A stretch of 64,000 bases of DNA from assembly GCA_018052735.1 (NCBI GenBank), contig JAGPMT010000007.1, positions 29,622 to 93,621 on the forward strand, given 5' to 3'. The translations under genes and the position numbers were made by a program. Below the pieces are notes generated by a model. The model was not told the origin of the DNA and made no database searches. It saw only the letters and a program-made list of their open reading frames with translations. This document shows positions 16,750 to 25,281 of this stretch, in pieces; within the stretch, counting starts at the first letter, position 1; every line of letters begins with the position of its first letter. The DNA comes from Phycisphaerae bacterium (GTDB lineage: Bacteria > Planctomycetota > Phycisphaerae > Sedimentisphaerales > Anaerohalosphaeraceae).

Positions 16750-17607
16750 ATGGAAACAAAAAAAATACTGGGTCTGATAGCCGGGCAAGGGCGTCTGCCT
16801 TTTCTGGTGGCCGATGGCGCCCGAAAGGCAGGTGTAACAGTGATCTGTGTCGGACTGGCTGACAATGCCGAGCCCCAGCTGGCAGAACACGCAGATATTT
16901 TCTTTTACGGCAGCATTGCCCGCCCCGGCGGATGGATCCGCAAGCTTCGCAAATACGGCGTTCGCAATGCTATTATGGTCGGCCGGGTTTCCAAGAAACA
17001 GATTTATACGCCTTGGAGGATAGTCAAGTATCTGCCGGATTGGCGGGCCCTGCGGATCTGGTACTGGCGTTTGCGGAAAAAAGACAAACGAAACCATACG
17101 GTGCTATGCGCCATAGCCGATGAATTTGCCAGCGCCGGCATCTTTCTGGAGGATTCGACAATGTACTGCAAAGAACACCTGTCCGACTGCGGGGTCATGA
17201 CAGCCTGCCAGCCGCCTGCTTATGCATGGGACGACATTGATTTCGGATGGCCTCTGCTCAAAAAAGTCAGTGAACTGGATATCGGGCAGGCGATTGCCGT
17301 ACGGGAGCGGGAGATTATCGCGGTTGAAGCCATTGAAGGCACGGCCCGCATGATCGAACGCGCCGGCCAGCTGTGCAGAAAAGGCGGATGGACATTGCTG
17401 AAAGCCCCGCGCTGCCATCATGACATGCGCTTTGATGTGCCGTGCATCGGACCGGATACAATTGAAAGTCTGAAGCAGAACAACGCCTGCTGTGTCGCCC
17501 TCGAAGCAGGCAAAACGCTCATCCTTGACAAACCGCAAACACTGGCACTGGCCGACAAGCTGGGAATAGCCGTCGTGGGATTAGCCGGCACCGAACGTGG
17601 TCATTGA
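16750..17607 (+). CDS. lpxI: UDP-2,3-diacylglucosamine pyrophosphatase LpxI
   Basis: 285 residues, the LpxI (DUF1009) type that replaces LpxH in many bacteria and yields lipid X. Visible family blocks are 'KILGLIAGQGRLPFLVADGA', 'AIMVGRVSKKQIY', 'DIGQAIAVREREIIAVEAIE' and 'LLKAPRCHHDMRFDVPCIG'. It lies five bases after lpxD, completing a two-gene lipid A unit. Its last 27 bases overlap the 3' end of the convergent glycogen enzyme gene. Confidence 0.95.
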   Translation: METKKILGLIAGQGRLPFLVADGARKAGVTVICVGLADNAEPQLAEHADIFFYGSIARPGGWIRKLRKYGVRNAIMVGRVSKKQIYTPWRIVKYLPDWRALRIWYWRLRKKDKRNHTVLCAIADEFASAGIFLEDSTMYCKEHLSDCGVMTACQPPAYAWDDIDFGWPLLKKVSELDIGQAIAVREREIIAVEAIEGTARMIERAGQLCRKGGWTLLKAPRCHHDMRFDVPCIGPDTIESLKQNNACCVALEAGKTLILDKPQTLALADKLGIAVVGLAGTERGH

Positions 17608-20600
17608 TTCAAGGAGGCGGCCAAGAACTTCCGCTTCCAGAGAACTTTCGTTCTTGTCTATGCGTTTTTTCAGAATAGCCGTTACCTCATCGCCGAGAAC
17701 TCTATACAGGCGCTCCAGACAGTTTTGAGCTGCTGTTCGAACAGACGAAACAGGTGCAGCCAGAGCTTCTGCAAGGCAATGGATAACATACTCAACTTTC
17801 ATCCCTTTTTTCAAAACCAAGTCGGGCAATTCATGGTCTGATACCCCTTGGGCATCCGCGGCAAATCGGACTGCATCGATATGGTCAGGCAGATGAACAT
17901 TGGCCATCATGCAATAGGTCTGAATATAGTCTCTCAGCAGCCGCAGCCAGCGGTGATCCGTTGTAAAGGCATTGTACGACAGGTCGCTGTAGCGAAGCTT
18001 CCGCGGCTGTCCTTTCTTATCCAGATAATGGAGCCGGCGTCCGTTGAAATAAATCTCCACGGCATCCAGCATGGCTGTCAGGAGCGATTCTCCATTAAAA
18101 CCGCTGAACTTTATGCCATTAGGAGGAGATTCCGTGTCGCCAAAATCTGCATCGCATACGGTGCGGATCAATCCATCCTGATGATGTGCAATGACAGGAG
18201 TGCCTCCTGCGTGGGCCTCCTGCTGGCTGATTCCGCACGGTTCCCCAACCTCGCCGCCGGAGGGCATTACAAAAAACTGGCTTCCCACATATACATTTCG
18301 ATACAGGGATGCCGGCAGAGTCCCTTCCGGATAATAAGCAAAACGGCCCCGATATTCGGGCATAGATGCAATCCGCCGGAAATGCATATCAAATCGGCGG
18401 CCGTCCCAGGAATCTTCCACCCTGCCGCAGATAACAAACTGGATGCGGCTGTCGCAGTTTAGGAAATATTCCAACACCGTCGGTCCCATCATTTTCCAGG
18501 GTTCATAGGTTATCCACCGATTCCCTTTATCCTGATAAGCCTTCCAGTCCACCAGCAGTTCAAAACCCTTCTGCTTGCTGATACGGTGAAGCATTGAGAA
18601 AATGACATGATGATGCGTATCGTCATCCGGGGTCAGGCGAATAGCCGGATCGGTCTGAAAGGCGCGTTTGGCAAGCAGTTTGGCCCGGGTATATTTTGCA
18701 AAAAGGCGTTTGCGGGCAGCATGGTCGTATGTTTCAAGAATGCTTTTCTTGCAGCTGAACCAAAACCTCTGCCGGGCCGCCATATTAAAGCCGTTGCGGC
18801 GGCCGAAAAAACGGCCCTCCGCTTCCATCTGCCGGAACAAATCGGCATAGCCGAAAACCTGCGGTTCATCCAGAATCCGCCGCTTCATAGCACGGCTGAC
18901 TGTTCCAATATGATCGGAGGTCTTCAGCATCAGGTAGGTCAGGTCAATTTGCTGGCAAAAAGGTCCTGAGGGATTTAAGCAAATATCACTGTGGGCTTCC
19001 AATCCGAGAACCCGGCAGTAGTAATACCGGCGGAAAGTATTGGCTTCCGCCAAACGGATGCTGTATGACGGATGAGGATTGTGCATCATTCCGACAACAC
19101 GGGTATTATCAAAATGCGGATCGGTGTTATAGTCTGTCCAGCGCCGCAAATAAGCCCCAACCAGCCACGTGGGCCACTCGTTCATCTGAATAATAGCAGG
19201 GTAATAATTATAGGCACGAAGGGCTTCCAGTGCTCCCTGCGAAAGAACCCTTGCCCTCCGCAGCTTGTCTTCCCCGGTCTGGCCGCCATACGGAGCGTCA
19301 AGGTATTTGCCGTTTTCCAGATACAATACTTCGACACGGACATGCTTGCCGTGCTTGTATCGAAGAATCTGACTGCGCAGGATATTGACGATATCGGGCG
19401 AAGTGTTAGTTCGTATGGATTGAGAGGCCTCATCAAATTCAGGAAAATGAATGGCGAAGCTGTATCCATCGTAGCGGGGGGTATATGTTTTGAGAATTTT
19501 ATCCCGCAGCGATTCATACAGCGGCGTCACGACGACAATATGAAATCCAAGTTCGCTTAACACATCGGCAATATCCGTCGTATAAATGCCCACCCCCCCT
19601 GCCGTACCGCTGTAGTGGGATTCAGGAGAAACCAGAACAATGGTTCCAAGGTTCATCCCATGCAGGATATCGGCTGCCGACTGGCAAACGGCGGTTTCGA
19701 ACTGATTCCCCTCGTTGACGGCAATCCGCATTAAAAAATGGATAATAGCAGTTCGGCGCTGGGCATTGTCTTCACTGATTTCCGCCAGCAGCGAGGTCAA
19801 TACATTCAGTCCGAGTTTTCTCTTGTGATCGATCCATGTTGCCAGAAGCACGAAATATTCCGCAAACGCCTCAAAGCTATGGGGGGCTTCATCAGCTATC
19901 CCCGCTATAATCCGTGCAACATAGGTATAGCGAACCCGATCCTGCTTTCCGTAAAGCGGATACCGGACAAACGAATCCAGCATCATCTGGTGACGGCTGA
20001 CCCGATCGCTTTTATCGATCAGCTCAAAAACGTGTGAAGAAACAGGTCCCAATGTTCCGCCGAATCCCAAATGGATCAGCTCATTGCCCCACCAGAATTC
20101 TTTTCGGGCTCGGCGGGACCGTCCTTCTGTATTGTTGTACCGTTCGGTAATCTCATAAATGCTGTCGGGGCGGATTTGTTCCAGCGGACTTCGGTCAAAA
20201 GCATTGCAAAGGAGAAAATTGAAGCGTCTGGGCACAGCCTGCTGACCCTCGGCATGGGAAGCAGGAAAATTGAAGACGCACAGAAACAAATGGTCTTTAT
20301 AGGCACGCAGAAACGCAGCAATACGGCCGTTTTGGGTATTGAGGGGGATAACCTCACCGCGAACCAGCGCCGGATACTGTTCCACAAAAGCAAAAAGTCC
20401 GCGCAGATATTTGCCGAATCCGTACAGAATAGGATAAGCCGTCAGAATCCGCCAGCGGGCCTTGTTTTCTTCATGCCAAGGATGGCCAAACCGATTGTTA
20501 ACCCAGTGCTTCCAGCATTCCGTATAGGCCTCATCAAACCGCTGCTGCATCGAACCGGCGGAAGCCCCTCCCAACCGGCTGATATGGTACATCAGCGGTC

Positions 20601-23088
20601 CCTGGCTGCTTAATACCAAAAAAGCAGCAGCCGGCCATATCATATTCTGATAATTGCTGGCCGGCGACTCCTCATCATGGCTGTTGAACAGCGACAACGT
20701 CTGGCCGCCATAGGTCTTGTAAATAGCATTCAGATACCGGAGATTATCATTTAACCCCAAGGGGGCATCTGCCGGCTGGCCGCTGCGGATATGTTCGAGA
20801 TTCTTGATCAGCGAATTGTACGGGGTGGTGCCCGATTTGATCATCCGTATTTCATTGCCGTGCCACTGTTCTGCGTAAATAACTGTCGCGTGAGGAACTG
20901 CTTTCTGTATCCGATAACACATATACAGCAGCGGGATGTTCGGCTCTTCGGTTTTTCGCAAGTCCACCTGCTCAAATCCTTTTACTGTTACCTGCCCCAG
21001 CAGACGGGCAGTCCCCTCAAGCTGTTCAGAGATCGGGAAAACCGTATCAAATCCGTGGCCTACATCGATCCGCAGTCCGAAGCCTAACTGGGCCAGCTCA
21101 ATGCCGATTTCGGCCAGCGCATCGACATTTTCAAAATCCCTCATATTGACCATAAAGCTGTCCAGCCATTCGCTCCATTCCCCATCCCAGCCGGCTCGGC
21201 GTACCAACTTGCCGTTTGAATCGGCAATATAGACCGGCATATGATAGGCAAAAGAGACATTGGCCCGCGAAAAGTGCGACAGAACACACAGCAGAACCTT
21301 CATCCCCAGCTGGTCTGCTTTTTGACGCAGATAGAGCAGGGCTTCGATGCCCCCCAAGTCGCGCCGGACTGTCTTTCCGTCCCAGACGGAAAACACAGAC
21401 GGATCAGGCCCTGCCTCGCCGGCCCAGCCCAGTTCCAGCGCCCCCAGCGGATACAGCCGTGTATACCCTTCGGCTCGAATCGCTTCCAGCTGTTCGGCAA
21501 TATCATAAAAGGTGCCGTATACATACATTCCATCTTCATTTTTTACCGGCTGATACTTGTCATCCAGCTGCAGATTAAACGTATCCGCATAAAAGCTGAG
21601 AACCCGCTGGCCGCGTTCATCGGGTACAAATTTGATCAGGCCGTGCGAATTTTCATCCAGCTCCTCCCACTGCCACGATGCGCCATTGTCATCGGAAATC
21701 TGCACGGCATAGTGAAGCCAACCGGTCCGGACAGGGAAAACGGCTGAAAATGCGATCATGGAACTGCCTTCAGCAGCATCGTCCTGCTCCATTAAAATAG
21801 GATTTCTCCGCCGGCCGTTAGCATACCACAGAATTCGGGCTTTATATATTTTCCTGCCCGTTTGGCGGGCTTTCGGCAGGCAAATACGAACGGATGCCGG
21901 CTCGGTTCGGAAGACAGTGCGGTTGATTCGGCTGGGAGGAAAATGAAACGGACGCTCTGTTAGAATATCCGCCAACAGCCCGCTGACTTCAAGACAAATG
22001 GAACGGCACACCCCTTTGTCGGGGTGATTCCAGTAATACAGTGCTGCGTACAACAGACGAAGAGCCTGACGGGCGTTGTCTTTGCGGCGGATTTTTTTTG
22101 CCAGTTGGGAAATGGCTGTCCTGACTTTCTGCAAATCATCCGAAAGAAGCATCTCCTCCAGCACTGCCAAGGACGCATCGCTGGAATAGGCCTGACGCTC
22201 CTGCAGCCATCCGCGAATCCACCGGCCGTGATCATGGAAGATATCCGTTCTGACTTTTTTGAAAACAATAGATGTGCAGGCGAAGGAGGCGGCCATCGCA
22301 TCTATTTTGTTCGAATCGCATATGCGAACCGCCTTCAGCAGCTTCGGATTCAATTCATACACAAAAACCACTGAATTGCTGTCTGTATAAAACCGCTTGA
22401 ATCCGGTCAGAATCTTTTCTTGGGTCGCCTTGATCAGAAGATCCGATTGACAGGTGCGGACACAGCTTTGAAGGATTTGCCTGAGTTTCTGACGCGCCGA
22501 GGTCTGGGGCAAGCGCAGAGCTTCCTGCAGGAGCAGCTGCGTCTGAGGACTTTTAGCCAACCGGGTCCAAAAACGGTCCAGCAGCATAATCTCCTCAATC
22601 TGCATAAGCGTTTCCAGCCAGTCTGGCTCATCGAAAAGCGGCGCGTTTTCCTGCATTTCCTGAATCGTCGATTTGAGAATATCCCGGTGGGCATCATAAA
22701 ACCGCAGAGTGTGCATGCGCACCTGCGTGATATGCAGTTCAGGATTGCACCAGTGGTAAAGTGCTCTGTAAAGAATGCCCATCAGCATCCGATGCCGATG
22801 CGGCAGGCGTCGTTTTTCGACGGTCAACAAAGCAGCATTCATCAGGATATCATGCGGAAGCAGGGAAGCCGTGCCGGCGGCAGAATCTGTAATCCGCACC
22901 TGCACCCTCTTGTTGATCAGCATGCGATACAAAGTCTTGGATTCCTGCTTAATGAGGGACAGTATTTCCTTTAAGGCGGTAGTCAGGATAAGCAGCTGAT
23001 CAGAAGGAAGTTTTTGAAGGGATGTTTCAGAGCAGGTGAATTTCACGCTGTCGGAAGCATCATAGTGAAATACAATCAGTACATCCAT
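17581..23088 (-). CDS. Giant alpha-amylase (GH13-like) / glycogen synthase (GT5) fusion
   Basis: 1835 residues. Residues 1 to ~430 are a helical region I do not recognise. A carbohydrate-module-like beta region comes next, then a GH13-like barrel from about 520 to 1000 with catalytic features in place: 'GLRIDVGHGFDT' (nucleophile Asp, ~676), 'TVIYAEQWHGNEI' (acid Glu) and 'LFNSHDEESPA'. From ~1144 there is a GT5 starch/glycogen synthase module ('IVLVSPESHYSGTAGGVGIY', 'FSMLHRISKQKGFELLVDW', 'PSGGEVGEPCGISQQEAHAG' near 1613). A HEAT-like tail ends the protein. It presumably joins glucan trimming or branching to chain extension with ADP- or UDP-glucose. Single gene, ATG 23088, convergent with lpxI. 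Confidence 0.88.
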   Translation of the reverse strand: MDVLIVFHYDASDSVKFTCSETSLQKLPSDQLLILTTALKEILSLIKQESKTLYRMLINKRVQVRITDSAAGTASLLPHDILMNAALLTVEKRRLPHRHRMLMGILYRALYHWCNPELHITQVRMHTLRFYDAHRDILKSTIQEMQENAPLFDEPDWLETLMQIEEIMLLDRFWTRLAKSPQTQLLLQEALRLPQTSARQKLRQILQSCVRTCQSDLLIKATQEKILTGFKRFYTDSNSVVFVYELNPKLLKAVRICDSNKIDAMAASFACTSIVFKKVRTDIFHDHGRWIRGWLQERQAYSSDASLAVLEEMLLSDDLQKVRTAISQLAKKIRRKDNARQALRLLYAALYYWNHPDKGVCRSICLEVSGLLADILTERPFHFPPSRINRTVFRTEPASVRICLPKARQTGRKIYKARILWYANGRRRNPILMEQDDAAEGSSMIAFSAVFPVRTGWLHYAVQISDDNGASWQWEELDENSHGLIKFVPDERGQRVLSFYADTFNLQLDDKYQPVKNEDGMYVYGTFYDIAEQLEAIRAEGYTRLYPLGALELGWAGEAGPDPSVFSVWDGKTVRRDLGGIEALLYLRQKADQLGMKVLLCVLSHFSRANVSFAYHMPVYIADSNGKLVRRAGWDGEWSEWLDSFMVNMRDFENVDALAEIGIELAQLGFGLRIDVGHGFDTVFPISEQLEGTARLLGQVTVKGFEQVDLRKTEEPNIPLLYMCYRIQKAVPHATVIYAEQWHGNEIRMIKSGTTPYNSLIKNLEHIRSGQPADAPLGLNDNLRYLNAIYKTYGGQTLSLFNSHDEESPASNYQNMIWPAAAFLVLSSQGPLMYHISRLGGASAGSMQQRFDEAYTECWKHWVNNRFGHPWHEENKARWRILTAYPILYGFGKYLRGLFAFVEQYPALVRGEVIPLNTQNGRIAAFLRAYKDHLFLCVFNFPASHAEGQQAVPRRFNFLLCNAFDRSPLEQIRPDSIYEITERYNNTEGRSRRARKEFWWGNELIHLGFGGTLGPVSSHVFELIDKSDRVSRHQMMLDSFVRYPLYGKQDRVRYTYVARIIAGIADEAPHSFEAFAEYFVLLATWIDHKRKLGLNVLTSLLAEISEDNAQRRTAIIHFLMRIAVNEGNQFETAVCQSAADILHGMNLGTIVLVSPESHYSGTAGGVGIYTTDIADVLSELGFHIVVVTPLYESLRDKILKTYTPRYDGYSFAIHFPEFDEASQSIRTNTSPDIVNILRSQILRYKHGKHVRVEVLYLENGKYLDAPYGGQTGEDKLRRARVLSQGALEALRAYNYYPAIIQMNEWPTWLVGAYLRRWTDYNTDPHFDNTRVVGMMHNPHPSYSIRLAEANTFRRYYYCRVLGLEAHSDICLNPSGPFCQQIDLTYLMLKTSDHIGTVSRAMKRRILDEPQVFGYADLFRQMEAEGRFFGRRNGFNMAARQRFWFSCKKSILETYDHAARKRLFAKYTRAKLLAKRAFQTDPAIRLTPDDDTHHHVIFSMLHRISKQKGFELLVDWKAYQDKGNRWITYEPWKMMGPTVLEYFLNCDSRIQFVICGRVEDSWDGRRFDMHFRRIASMPEYRGRFAYYPEGTLPASLYRNVYVGSQFFVMPSGGEVGEPCGISQQEAHAGGTPVIAHHQDGLIRTVCDADFGDTESPPNGIKFSGFNGESLLTAMLDAVEIYFNGRRLHYLDKKGQPRKLRYSDLSYNAFTTDHRWLRLLRDYIQTYCMMANVHLPDHIDAVRFAADAQGVSDHELPDLVLKKGMKVEYVIHCLAEALAAPVSSVRTAAQNCLERLYRVLGDEVTAILKKRIDKNESSLEAEVLGRLLESMTTFGAG

Positions 23089-23260
23089 ACATCTTCCAGG
23101 CGTTATTAAACCGTTTCCTATCTATGCCGCGTGCTGAAACACTTTTTAGTCTGCTGTGTCCGATTGTAAACTGTTAGCAGCAGAAAAACAAGAGTTTTTT
23201 AGTTTTTCGATAGAGATTGTCCTTCAAAGGCAATTATTGCAGGCAAGGCGGAACAAGATT

Positions 23261-24550
23261 CTATTCATGACGTAGAGATTCGATAGGATCCATATTGGCC
23301 GCCTGATAAGCAGGATACAATCCAAAGGTTAATCCAATCCCCGCCGATATTCCAAAGGACAGCAGCAGGGCTTGCAGCGTAATCACCGTAGGCATATTGC
23401 TGAAGATGGTTACAAGAATAGGAATGCACGTGCCTACGAACATTCCCAGCAGTCCGCCGATAAGGGTCAAAAGGATGGTTTCCGACAGAAACTGGATCAC
23501 AATATCTTTCTTGCGGGCGCCGAGAGCACGGCGTATGCCGATTTCGCGCGTTCGCTCACTGACGGTCGCCAGCATAATATTCATAATCCCGATTCCGCCA
23601 ACCAGCAGCGAAATGGCCGCAATAGAGCCCAGCACAATGCTGAAGATCCGCTTGGTGCGAGCGGCCTCCCGGAGAAGTTCAAGCGGAACAATAATTTGAT
23701 AATCTTTTTTCTTGTGGTACTGCTCCAGCAGAGAAGCCAGTACATCCCGGGTAGGAAGAACACGCTCCATCGAAGGCACTTTAATGGTAATTTCGCTTAA
23801 TTCGATCCGCTCCCCGCTGGCTCCGCTTGTACCGCCGAATTGAATTTGCGTCTCGCCGAAGCGGCTTTTCATCGTTGCCAGCGGGATATAGACATAGCCG
23901 CTGACTCCGCCGCCCTGCGAGGTGCGACTGACAGCAGCCGGCTCTTCTGCTTTTGCGGAGGTATCCTTGACAATCCCGACAACGGTGTAGTATTCACCGG
24001 CAATCTTCAGCTCCTGCCCAATGGGATCATCGTAGCGAAACAGCAGTTCCTGAACCGTTTCATCAATAACGCAGACGGCCTGACTGTAGTGCATATCAAT
24101 AGGCGTCAGAAAGCGCCCTCTGCGGACTTCGATCGGGGCTAATTCAGGATACCAAGCCACCGTGCCGACAGCCTCTGCAGTAATACGGCGGTTCAGATAC
24201 TGCGTCTGCTGCGGCAGCCGCCGGACAGGCACTACCACTTGGGCATCCGGAATGGTATCCCGAAACCGCTCTGCGTCATCATACCGCAGGCCGTATTCCC
24301 GAATTGTCTGCTGGCTTGCATCGGCCACTTCGATATCCGGGGGCTTAACCGTTTTGAGTATAATGTTGGTGCTGCCCAGACGGGAAATCTGCTCCTGCGC
24401 TTCCCGGCTTGCGCCTTCCCCAATGGCCAGCATCGCGATAACACTGGCTACACCGAATACAATACCCAGCGTCGTCAGACCAGACCGCAGGCGGTGCATC
24501 CACAGACTTCGCAAACTGATTTGCAGCAGAGCCAGAATTTCCGAAATCAT
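23261..24550 (-). CDS. MacB-type ABC transporter permease
   Basis: 429 residues with MacB/FtsX topology. One N-terminal helix ('GLTTLGIVFGVASVIAMLAI') precedes a large periplasmic domain, and three C-terminal helices follow ('IFSIVLGSIAAISLLVGGIG', 'ETILLTLIGGLLGMFVGT', 'LLLSFGISAGIGLTFGLYPA'). The conserved 'IMLATVSERTREIGIRRALG' lies between them. It overlaps the ATPase gene by four bases and is last in the TolC-HlyD-ATPase-permease operon, so it likely forms a tripartite efflux or lipoprotein-type exporter. Confidence 0.92.
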   Translation of the reverse strand: MISEILALLQISLRSLWMHRLRSGLTTLGIVFGVASVIAMLAIGEGASREAQEQISRLGSTNIILKTVKPPDIEVADASQQTIREYGLRYDDAERFRDTIPDAQVVVPVRRLPQQTQYLNRRITAEAVGTVAWYPELAPIEVRRGRFLTPIDMHYSQAVCVIDETVQELLFRYDDPIGQELKIAGEYYTVVGIVKDTSAKAEEPAAVSRTSQGGGVSGYVYIPLATMKSRFGETQIQFGGTSGASGERIELSEITIKVPSMERVLPTRDVLASLLEQYHKKKDYQIIVPLELLREAARTKRIFSIVLGSIAAISLLVGGIGIMNIMLATVSERTREIGIRRALGARKKDIVIQFLSETILLTLIGGLLGMFVGTCIPILVTIFSNMPTVITLQALLLSFGISAGIGLTFGLYPAYQAANMDPIESLRHE

Positions 24551-25281
24551 CCGCCCCCCTTTCCATTTCGGACTTCCCGTTCAATCCGTCCGTCGCGCAG
24601 ATGAATCGCACGATGCGTGCGTGCTGCAACATACTCATCGTGGGTTACCACAATGATCGTCTTGCCCTGAGCATTCAATTCATCCAGCATAACCAGAATT
24701 TCCCTGCCGCTCTGGGTGTCCAGATTTCCGGTCGGTTCGTCGGCCAGAATAATCAGAGGATCATTGGCCAGTGCCCGCGCAATGGCTACGCGCTGCTGCT
24801 GGCCGCCGCTGAGCTCATAAGGCCGATGCTTGAGGCGTTCGCCCAGTCCGACTCGCTGGGCCAATGCGATGGCCCGCTGCCGGCTTTCGGATTTGGGGAT
24901 GCGCTGATAATACATCGCCACTTCAATGTTTTCGATAATGTTCAGCTGCCGGATCAGATTGAAAGACTGAAAAATAAATCCAATCTGCTTGCCGCGGACT
25001 TGGGACAGCTGGTTATCATCCATCATCGACACATCATGACTGCCCAGCAGATAACGCCCGCTGGTGGGCTTATCCAAGCAGCCCAGAATATTCAGCAGGG
25101 TCGATTTGCCTGAACCGCTCGGCCCCATAATGGCAACATACTCTCCCTGACAAAATGTAATATCCAATCCCCTCAGGACCGGCAGTTCCAATGCCCCGAT
25201 CTGGTAGGACTTATGGAGATTCTCAATTTGTACAACCGGCTGGCCCTTGGGGGGGCTGTCAGGCACATTCTGGCGAATCAT
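24547..25281 (-). CDS. MacB/LolD-type ABC transporter ATPase
   Basis: 244-residue nucleotide-binding subunit with Walker A '[15 protein letters not shown]' (about 52-60), Q-loop, signature '[15 protein letters not shown]' (about 150) and Walker B '[13 protein letters not shown]'. It energises the permease encoded by the next gene. Four-base overlaps on both sides indicate tight coupling within the operon. Confidence 0.95.
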   Translation of the reverse strand: MIRQNVPDSPPKGQPVVQIENLHKSYQIGALELPVLRGLDITFCQGEYVAIMGPSGSGKSTLLNILGCLDKPTSGRYLLGSHDVSMMDDNQLSQVRGKQIGFIFQSFNLIRQLNIIENIEVAMYYQRIPKSESRQRAIALAQRVGLGERLKHRPYELSGGQQQRVAIARALANDPLIILADEPTGNLDTQSGREILVMLDELNAQGKTIIVVTHDEYVAARTHRAIHLRDGRIEREVRNGKGGG

